Positions 59,101-64,000 of a stretch of DNA of 64,000 bases are shown piece by piece; the first letter of the stretch is position 1, and the number at the start of each line of letters is the position of its first letter. Location of the stretch: the NCBI RefSeq assembly GCF_963678635.1, contig NC_087064.1:20942509-21006508 (forward strand). Reading direction: 5' to 3'. The DNA is from Symsagittifera roscoffensis (taxonomy: Eukaryota; Xenacoelomorpha; Acoela; Convolutidae). Position numbers and translations under genes: made by a program. A model generated the notes under the pieces. The model was given only the letters and a program-made list of their open reading frames with translations. It had not been told where the DNA came from and did no database searches.

Positions 59101-59946
59101 CCTCGACTCGGTGCGTGGCTCCATCTGCCTCAGATAGTCTGCATATGTGTCCAAATGCATCAAAGTGAACTCAGACGGTTCACTCAGATTTCTGATTACC
59201 TGATGCCCTGCCACCGAGATTATCGACTGTATTCTACTTCCTTGCGGTGCCATACCGAACCTCTGACCAGAGATAACATTAAGTTTCATGCTCAAGCTGC
59301 TTGGTGCTTTTGCCTCTTCAACTTCCGTTGCTTCAAAGGCGTTCAGTTGCTCCTGTAATTTTTCATTCTCCAGCTCGAGTTTCACCTTTTGCTCAATCTC
59401 TTTCGTCACTAGTTCCTGCTGTACTCTATTTATAGCATCCCTCGCAGCTGCCCTATAATCGATTTTGAAGTCATCGGCCGCAGTTGCTGGTTCCGGTTCA
59501 CGTGCTTCCTCTGTTACCGCTTGCATCTTCTTTGCCACCAGCTCTTGAGGTTTATCCTTTCTGCGTGCCTCCGCTTCACTCAAAAGTCGAGCCTTGCTGG
59601 CCTTCACTCCTGACAAAGCTTCTTCATGTCTTGGATGCTTGATGTCTGCCACTGCATCCCAGAATTGCGGACAATCTGATTTAAAATGACCTTCCAAGTT
59701 ACAAAAGAAACACCTCGGGCTGAATTTCGCAATTACTCCTCTCATGAAATCCTCATGATCCAACTCTGACGCATCTTCGTCCTCGAGGCTTAAGCCTATT
59801 GCTTTCATGCCTTGTTTGTAAGCTGGGCATGCTGACACAATGGTCTGTTGAACTGCAATTAGCACAAGAACGTCTCTTGTCCATATCATCCCTCGGTTTG
59901 TACCAATTGTTCCCTTGGTTTGCTGGTCCGTTGTTAAAATTTCCAT
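52681..59946 (-). CDS. Pol polyprotein: protease, RT, RNase H, integrase, macro-like domain (2421 aa)
   Basis: Domains in order, with rough residue positions. A CCHC zinc knuckle (CFFC...HFKSDC) at about 78-92. Aspartic protease with LLDTGA at about 380. RT at about 680-950 with LLDLGSAFWQ, MPFGLCNA and the catalytic YVDD at about 866. RNase H at about 990-1120 with LDTDAS, an AEMFAV glutamate and RVDNRAL. Integrase at about 1620-1900 with an HHCC zinc region, then the D, D, E triad in VQIDHQK (about 1700), QSDNGTAF (about 1762) and GLVERQNR (about 1797). A charged linker follows. The last 165 residues look like a macro (ADP-ribose-binding) domain. The first ATG lies within the Gag frame overlap, so natural initiation is probably by frameshifting from Gag. 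The frame is fully open over 7.2 kb, which suggests recent activity. Confidence 0.95.
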   Translation of the reverse strand: MEILTTDQQTKGTIGTNRGMIWTRDVLVLIAVQQTIVSACPAYKQGMKAIGLSLEDEDASELDHEDFMRGVIAKFSPRCFFCNLEGHFKSDCPQFWDAVADIKHPRHEEALSGVKASKARLLSEAEARRKDKPQELVAKKMQAVTEEAREPEPATAADDFKIDYRAAARDAINRVQQELVTKEIEQKVKLELENEKLQEQLNAFEATEVEEAKAPSSLSMKLNVISGQRFGMAPQGSRIQSIISVAGHQVIRNLSEPSEFTLMHLDTYADYLRQMEPRTESRAVRALLTTGGPRMKKLHGRYLEVYGPYQVMLNVDGISIYTRTYVTTDDDQIGQIYLGEEELKVRRIGHDAMMEQDAVHIGYEADVTAHLLDTNGTKIGVTGLLDTGAVVSVMPIKTWERMGFTREDLIPTNLRLAAANRGAIYVAGRTPITVLHMGGRDLWMSFLVVENLDDADQFILGRDFVRNFDVMIDLNNGLIRIRNPDRKYVKRPINRIITDENKVPVFLDRKVKLQPGQAVVAIFRMRNLNSLSDSNQVCLVPNPNSQSSVILGRSFSVTRNGLCVSVLLNTLDTTVSIQHGKKLGYALPMRTDYEETQNLKKHNVKDCPYHANKDKILKRINELKSIHKLFSMKSETDDGLSSCSNFPERPSSYELESDKPVLPEIEHLKGKIGEGDFEKLRDLLDRNAEVFSKHKADIGCCNFVEHEIELEEGAVPHREGARRMAPHKSEACRAEIEMLLEYDMIEPSKSPWACGVVMAKKKGGQLRFCCDFRYLNAVTIKDAYPIPRIDESLSKLGDAKFFTLLDLGSAFWQVPLRKKDREKTGFACELGLYQWKRMPFGLCNATATFQRLMAQALTGETKKMCYVDDVVIATPTLEDHIDRLDEVFGCMKRAGLKCKPSKCEILRDSIKYLGRMVDRHGVRPDPEAVEAVMTWKAPRTDTQLMSFLGFANYYREFIKGYADKLYPMQKLMRNKGKKFEWNDEAQVAFENIKRELCKAPVLGMPTEKGMYVLDTDASVVAISGILHQEQEWNGRTVLRPIAYGSKVLSDTEMKYGAPKAEMFAVVTFVEKYRAYLGSAPFKLRVDNRALSWLKTYSMDQSYIGRWIVRLDGYHMIIEHRMRDKHQNADSLSKKTEFYERLEQKQANQAEVKEGFSFLDKETYEALPLTRWLDKSGHPIPGHPELPVEKAAEIKILSREDPVPLDLLLRSNLVQQELSRMNINSLSLLDKTVQVTPQVMRMLGGLLEREVTRDNPEWTAAVTSLTVSEKVKIMPSRRQHEENERDCRTIVQQLVSSIPQEILTSTSYGQKGQESGKQKKTVTFVDRDKEGEVVKQNLLQDYLSGEKDKEKNQRSQDQHPGQVNLSGESEIDEKIPDEKQDLENKVLSGEFRWMRRKYRHDLEERAVSSTTPSTDDDFRNSGMDTYSDRNSTLGSELSELAIHTLLVETRARDLDREVYQDPDSDRYPIPSERVFDNAADDLETIAVSKRSISLLPQKEVVRTDLQPFQQETQPLAKIWCVKMEEDTHQPNELNSQMRVMKTYLKARYILSDLLRAQRNDRMTSNLKRWIENGAPDKGDLEEDSYRILRQYFMQKEGRLYLNKDGIVACRRREEDKVLYKYNAIVLPQLYQTELLFRSHDQMGHQGIDKVYQRILKRFEWPGMKKACEKWVTACLSCQQVKDPRKLRFPLQSIESSEFNEVVQIDHQKICMTDSGYNQVLVMIDHFTKYAEAVPCITASAEETCDHLINTWIARHGCPMTFQSDNGTAFVGELTKELMRRSQVAQAHSTTYHPQTNGLVERQNRTLVSMLRVYCSRYMTDWDRYLPQVMGAYNSTQHSTTGVSPHMMLTGHEKSLPLTFFYPEHEGKKTSPQVYVRDVIKRQQELNDLCRRNTQQAQARQRKRFDKKAAGAKAYSVGDYVWVFQNVIPPKGTKKLLKKWRGPFMITEVHQEGRFHRLSTGRAAHYENIKPHNPSTEDWCIPADMEEGDYLMMDPACEVNEKGTREKNDGNEVVEEGTDTPLDLDPNEQIEVDDETLPYAEEDWQDPEQTEVPKNFEPDLPFTMQTRQKDGTRPRKKYNPYGDDFVVDRIDLKKRVEDVVGLGEITVSQDIDIVNDHNDDWVDDWSKPEVKFDDEQQQSYEQDQTNLRVLEWLNETTSDPEKTSVTIQEVDRESMKYIKTERDDPSWAAQEGQLLIPASNLDLIPGMRSTGTPMDIFVRGVGVGLTHTENLIIKKLRIARETGDLEAETGEEPKKPDIGRVVESYFNLPNEYSSNIILTDSDFILTNRTCAIAITADMSFRTALAADFKREYKNVEFLWKQRPGIGGVAALPPAVSQIPGKYLCFLVTRATEKQHLDPENLVLSLTRLRDFLVEMDVKELSLPVYDPNRGRLHPRELYALVHVIFSDTNIQVYLDKKYYLSIG
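59753..59946 (-). other. Gag-Pol overlap and frameshift region
   Basis: Gag and Pol frames overlap by 194 nt, and Pol is in the +1 (equivalently -2) frame relative to Gag. The switch must fall in or near a zinc knuckle whose first half (CANC...DHC) reads in the Gag frame and whose last cysteine reads in the Pol frame. No classical -1 slippery heptamer was recognised. A small indel in this copy is an alternative to programmed frameshifting. Confidence 0.6.
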
Positions 59947-62266
59947 AATTGTTCTTGTAATATCCAGATCTCGAAGGAGGTTTCAACAAAAGATACTCTT
60001 TTGATTTGAGCCTCAACTCCTCCGGTGTTGGCGCATTAGTTGATAGTGGTGTGTAATGCGTTGCTAGCATCGTACGAAGTTCATCATTTTTCACACCATC
60101 GATGAATTTTGAGGCTACGGCCAGGTTCATCCTTCGGTTTGACTCATCCGGTTGGCTGCGTCTTCTCAGCATTTCCAAATCATTGAGAAACTTGTCTATT
60201 GTTTCATCTTCTCGTTGCCTCCGTTTCTCGAAGCGCATCATCGCCTGGTGCCCCTGCACCCCTGATCCGAAACGGTTTAACAAGATTTCGAAGATTTTCT
60301 CAGCAGTGTCACGTTGATACTGTTTCTTGGCCATGACACAGTTCAGGGCTGTCCCTTCTAAGTTGCTGGTGAGCGCGCTGCATTCCTGTCTCTCCGACAA
60401 GTCCTCTTCCTCGAAATGCAGCTTCATTACCTCTATCCAGGTATCAATACAGCCATCAGATTCGTCTTTGTAGCATCTTGGTTTCTTAAAGACTCTTCTG
60501 GACTTCTCACTGCGTTCATTGGTTCTTGATAACCTCGTCAGGAATGTCTCTAAAGACCTGTTCAGGGGTTCAAATGCTGTGGCCATTGCCGTAGCATTCC
60601 TTGAGTGTCCCGCTTGAGTGTCCTCACACCTCGTCGAAGGCTCTGTATGAGGTGCATCCCTGCAATCCGAATCGCCGTGGGTGTTTCCCTCTTGACCTAC
60701 ATGACTCCTCTTCGGGCTTGCATGCCCCCTGTTGCCGGAATCACTTCTCCCAGCTTGTCTGCCTTGCGTTGGTCGTTCGTTCGAGGTTTGTCTGTTCCCC
60801 GTTGAACTTGCTCTACTGTTCGGGCCCCATGCTGTATTACCCCTTGTGGCATAGCTTGATGAACTGCCCCTGCCTCTAGTGGATCCATACGTCTTCTTCC
60901 TTTGATGTTCATTGAAGTTCACCCTCGGTTCCCTGCTTGGACCTCCCGAGTTCGGCTCTCCTTCTTTTGGTCCACTCTTGCTGCTTAGTAGCCCGTCCAA
61001 CCTATCCATGATAGCCTGAGTTCGCCTCTCCATCATCGCGTCTATCTTTGTGTCAAGAGATCCAAGAGACTGCTCTTGCTGAATTCTTAATTTCTCCATG
61101 TCGGCTCTTAAGCGTAACTCCCTCTGTTCCGCCTCTCTTGTCATTCGCGACAAGTTCCTTGTCATATGTTCGTCCGTTCTTTCTTTCAAGCGTTTTTCGC
61201 TCCTGTCAACTTCTTGTCTGTTGCGGTTTATTTCTTCCCGCAGCCTTTCCCTCTCAATGTGAACTGCTCTTTCTAGTTCACTCATCGTTATCGACATCTG
61301 TTCATTTTGTTCTCCTAAACTGCCCACTATGTTGTTTAAGGCTTCCTCTAGTGCTGCCCTGTTATCCACGAGTGGCGTCACTAGTGGCGGTGTAACCCTG
61401 TCGGTCCCAGGTAGCTTCGTGCTTGTCGAGATCCGGGCCTTGACTCTCTGCTTCAACGTCTTTTCATTATTTATTTCAGGATCCATTAACGCATTGCCGA
61501 GCCCTCTGGTTCTACTCTCTTCAGGTTGTGGCTCCGAACTTGTCCTAATCGCGAAGTCCTTTGACTGGCCCGGTGTGTTTGCCTCCTTGCTTATCGTTGT
61601 CACTACACCAAATTTGTCCATGGTTCCAGTCTCTCTTCCGACGTGTGCCTCACTCTCCTGGATCGAACTATTGAAGCTGACTTGAGATCCAAAGTCCCCT
61701 TGCTCTTCTTCATCTTCCTCATCCTCCTGGGACTCACCATCGTTTCCTGCTCCTCCTCCCATGCTGAATGGAAAGAAGTTTCCTAAGGTGTTCTTCATTC
61801 TTTCTGAGAACGATGACGACGTTGTTTGCTTCCCAGTTCCGCTTGCCATCATAGTGTTGTCTGTCGGAGATCTTCTAGTTGTTGCTACTTCAGTTGAGAT
61901 GTCGGACAGTTCCGACATCTCCTCTCGATCCAATGTCCCGGTGGAAGTGGCAAAATCATGGCCTTTTTCTACCGGAGTAGATTCACTCGCCAGCCTTCTG
62001 CCTCTCCCTTCCAGTCCATTTACTCCCTGGTTGTCGTTCATGGTATGGTCCGTATTGACCTCCACTTCTAACAGTTCTCTTCGCTCTTCTGAGGTCTTCT
62101 GACTTCTCGTTTCAACCATTCTGCCTGAAACCGTCTCCTCTTTATCGGACCGGGATCGCTTGATCCAATCCACAAAAGGATCGGTCATCGTTTTTCTTTG
62201 CTTTTCAGGTATGAATTTCCTAGAGCTATTACCTCGTTTTGGTATCCTTGACTTGTCTAAACTCAT
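59753..62266 (-). CDS. Gag protein (837 aa)
   Basis: It starts at the first ATG of the frame (62266), which opens the coding part of the element. Residues 1-300 are low-complexity, acidic and serine-rich. About 305-430 form a long charged coiled coil (E/R/Q heptads). About 430-555 are basic and glycine-rich. About 555-770 carry a capsid-like Gag region of the Ty3/gypsy type, with a TWIEVMKLHF block, an LNRFG block and an IDKFLNDLEMLRRR helix. The C-terminus has N/G-rich sequence and the first half of a CCHC zinc knuckle, and ends after leaving the Pol frame. The long coiled coil before the capsid is unusual for Gag and may support particle assembly (inference). Confidence 0.85.
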   Translation of the reverse strand: MSLDKSRIPKRGNSSRKFIPEKQRKTMTDPFVDWIKRSRSDKEETVSGRMVETRSQKTSEERRELLEVEVNTDHTMNDNQGVNGLEGRGRRLASESTPVEKGHDFATSTGTLDREEMSELSDISTEVATTRRSPTDNTMMASGTGKQTTSSSFSERMKNTLGNFFPFSMGGGAGNDGESQEDEEDEEEQGDFGSQVSFNSSIQESEAHVGRETGTMDKFGVVTTISKEANTPGQSKDFAIRTSSEPQPEESRTRGLGNALMDPEINNEKTLKQRVKARISTSTKLPGTDRVTPPLVTPLVDNRAALEEALNNIVGSLGEQNEQMSITMSELERAVHIERERLREEINRNRQEVDRSEKRLKERTDEHMTRNLSRMTREAEQRELRLRADMEKLRIQQEQSLGSLDTKIDAMMERRTQAIMDRLDGLLSSKSGPKEGEPNSGGPSREPRVNFNEHQRKKTYGSTRGRGSSSSYATRGNTAWGPNSRASSTGNRQTSNERPTQGRQAGRSDSGNRGHASPKRSHVGQEGNTHGDSDCRDAPHTEPSTRCEDTQAGHSRNATAMATAFEPLNRSLETFLTRLSRTNERSEKSRRVFKKPRCYKDESDGCIDTWIEVMKLHFEEEDLSERQECSALTSNLEGTALNCVMAKKQYQRDTAEKIFEILLNRFGSGVQGHQAMMRFEKRRQREDETIDKFLNDLEMLRRRSQPDESNRRMNLAVASKFIDGVKNDELRTMLATHYTPLSTNAPTPEELRLKSKEYLLLKPPSRSGYYKNNYGNFNNGPANQGNNWYKPRDDMDKRRSCANCSSTDHCVSMPSLQTRHESNRLKPRGRRCVRVGS

Positions 62267-63039
62267 TCTTTATTTGTCACTTTCCTATGCCTACTCTTGA
62301 CTCAATTGCTAGAGACCTTATAGTTTTATTAACAATAATAATGACACAACACAATAAATTTCACCAGATTCTACTAAATAGTGACCACGAATCCCTGTAT
62401 GTTGTCAGAGTACAGTTTGTGTAAAATTTATTCACACTAGCCGATTATCGGTCCAAAGATCTGGAAACTAGCACAATATGATGTTATCAGTCAATTTAAA
62501 AGATAGTGTACTCACTACCCAATCAAGCACAGTTTAGGTTGATTTAAAATCAAAAACAAAAAATATATATTGACACAATATGAATGTATATATAAAAAAA
62601 CGTATGTGTCTTGTACTCTTAGTCGGTCGCAGTACAATAGTCGAACCTATCTTTTAAAGAAAAAGCTTTCCCTGCTTGGTGCTGCACCAAACAGACAAAA
62701 CTTTGAAGGCAGTTATTTTCTCAAGTGGGCGTCTATTGCACCCACCGAGTACTGTGTTACCTATCTGCCTTCGGAATGCCCGAGCTAGACCTACTAAAAT
62801 CCTCAGGGCAGTCACTTTTCCCAAAAACGTATTATGTTCCAATCCACACCAATGAGTCACGCTCTTTTTAATTTAGACTTAGTGTCGCGAATATCCGAGT
62901 TCGGACCTGTTTTGTGTTAGTCTGGTTCTTTTTGAAAGGCAAGTTACCAGTGCAGTCACTGATACCTAGCCTGTGTATTAATAACCTAATACCTCTCGCT
63001 TTTTAGTCTTTCTTTCGTTTACCTAAGTCCTTAATAAAA
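62267..63039 (-). other. Leader of the giant element, upstream of gag
   Basis: AT-rich with only short open frames. A cggtcgcagtac/gtactc arrangement occurs near 62615-62640. No LTR similarity to 41999-43262 is visible, so this is probably untranslated leader. Confidence 0.5.
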
Positions 63040-63420
63040 TAATACCCCTCCGGATTGGCACAAATAGGACCCTTCCGGACTGTCAGAATATGGACCCCTC
63101 CGGATTGGGACCCCTCCGAGTTAGTTAATAGTAGACCCCTCCGGATTTGGACCCCTCCGAACTAGCAACTATAAGACCCCTCCGGATTCGGACCCCTCCG
63201 GTTTTGTGGAAAAGAGACCCCTCCGGATTCGGACACCTCTGACTTTGAAAAATTTCGACCCCTCCGGATTGGGAGCCCTTAGCTCTGTCAAAGTAGCTTT
63301 TCGTAGTTTTCTTAATTTCAGCTTATACCCCTCCGGATACGTTCTGCGTTGCTTTTATGCTGTTTGAATTAACTGGGAAGGGTATAGGGTCCTTTCCTAG
63401 ACCCCTCCGGATTGAAGTTA
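63040..63420. repeat. Array of CCCCTCCGGATT-type motifs
   Basis: At least thirteen copies or close variants of (ga)cccctccggatt occur between 63040 and 63415, often paired as ...ccggattNgg-acccctccg... with a spacing of about 40 bp. Further copies are at about 63619 and 63966. The central tccgga is self-complementary. No coding is seen. Confidence 0.8.
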
Positions 63421-64000
63421 AGGCACTTATTTGACAATTCACACTAACGGTGAAGGGTCTTATCACTTGCCTAATTTCGACTCTATTATGGTTGTCTTGT
63501 GCCTTCAGCCCTCCCTTTTTGTCTAGAACTGTCCTAAGTTACTTAGTTCAATCGCTATCAACTTTTGGTAGGGGTATAAGGGTTTTTCAGAAAAATTTAT
63601 AAAACGTGAAGGGTGTACCCCTCCGGATTTGTGTAATTTGCTAAAAACAATCTCAAAAAATTTTCTCGCTCGCTTTTTCGAGTAATTCTCTTTCCTACTA
63701 GTAAGTTCAGCTAATTTCTGATCTAATGGTACCAAGATTGACTCGATATGCTCTGTAGTTCCAAAGTTATTAACCAAAACGTCTTTTTTCCAAACTCAAA
63801 AATTTTCTCTCTTATAGGTTCCGCCTAACTTTTTCCGCAAATCTGGTCCTTTCGACCTAAAAATTATTGATCTGAGCTCAGAAGGCCTATACTCTTCTAG
63901 TTCAATGCAAAAGACCCGATCTAAAACGCTTTTGTAGAAAAAATTTGCGAAAAACTATGCTACCTGGACCCCTCCGGATTGATGAATCCACCAAATCAAA
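63421..64000 (-). other. Distal leader, continues beyond the window
   Basis: Non-coding and AT-rich, with two further cccctccggatt words. An 84-codon frame on the - strand (63523-63777) has no recognisable features and is not called. The 5' LTR and primer-binding site should lie to the right. Confidence 0.4.

Larger units (their letters stand above)
41999..64000 (-). mobile_element. Giant Ty3/gypsy retrotransposon with accessory coding region
   Basis: Read on the - strand, the element has a leader, Gag, Pro-RT-RNaseH-INT-macro, a spacer, a third coding region of about 2970 codons with an SGNH hydrolase domain, and a candidate 3' LTR. The RT-RNaseH-integrase order identifies Ty3/gypsy. At least 22 kb lies in the window and the 5' LTR is not included, whereas typical Ty3/gypsy elements are roughly 5-10 kb. 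Coding GC content is visibly higher than in the flanks, consistent with a fairly recent arrival. Confidence 0.85.

Noticed and set aside
63040-63420. CRISPR-like array
   Set aside because: The repeats are short, irregularly spaced and in eukaryotic retrotransposon leader DNA. There are no cas genes or uniform spacers.
62267-64000. The right-hand leader as the 5' LTR
   Set aside because: It shows no sequence similarity to the candidate 3' LTR at 41999-43262, so it is leader sequence and the LTR lies outside.

Overview
This window looks like transposon-rich, gene-poor nuclear DNA from an invertebrate animal. It is AT-rich, with long non-coding stretches, a Penelope-like element (PLE), decayed non-LTR retrotransposons and a giant Ty3/gypsy retrotransposon. 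No host gene, tRNA, rRNA or bacterial-style operon could be supported. I cannot name the species.

Layout. Positions 1 to about 20,500 are old, diverged tandem duplications: a pair of about 3.3-3.6 kb, then a pair of about 6.2 kb. They carry only decayed coding remnants, including two copies of a broken reverse transcriptase (RT). A GC-richer insertion of about 880 bp, packed with small hairpins and flanked by a 12-bp direct repeat, sits at 12,309-13,189. A dead LINE (endonuclease and RT fragments) lies at 20,661-22,060.

From 22,044 to 47,437 a block of about 12.7 kb is present twice in tandem and is almost identical. Each copy starts inside the LINE remnant. It then holds a PLE on the + strand: a direct repeat (pLTR) of about 330 bp at each end, hammerhead-ribozyme-like motifs in all four repeats, an ORF1, and a frameshifted RT with GIY-YIG endonuclease. 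The RT has a PHD-type zinc finger inserted just before its YVDD catalytic motif. Each copy continues into the 3' end of the giant element on the - strand.

The second copy runs into the full giant element (41,999 to beyond 64,000, - strand). Its order, 5' to 3', is: a leader with an array of CCCCTCCGGATT-type motifs, Gag (837 aa), Pro-RT-RNaseH-integrase with a C-terminal macro-like domain (2421 aa), a 390-nt spacer with a candidate splice acceptor, and a third coding region of about 2970 codons in one frame, interrupted by two TGA codons. That third region starts with a coiled coil and an SGNH/GDSL-hydrolase domain. A candidate 3' LTR of about 1.26 kb follows. The 5' LTR must lie to the right of the window.

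How the parts relate. Gag and Pol would form the retrotransposition core. The macro domain and the SGNH-bearing third product are accessory cargo of unknown role. The PLE copies are dead by frameshift and stop. The strongest candidates for something undescribed are the giant element's accessory cargo, the PHD insertion in the PLE RT, and the hairpin-rich insertion.
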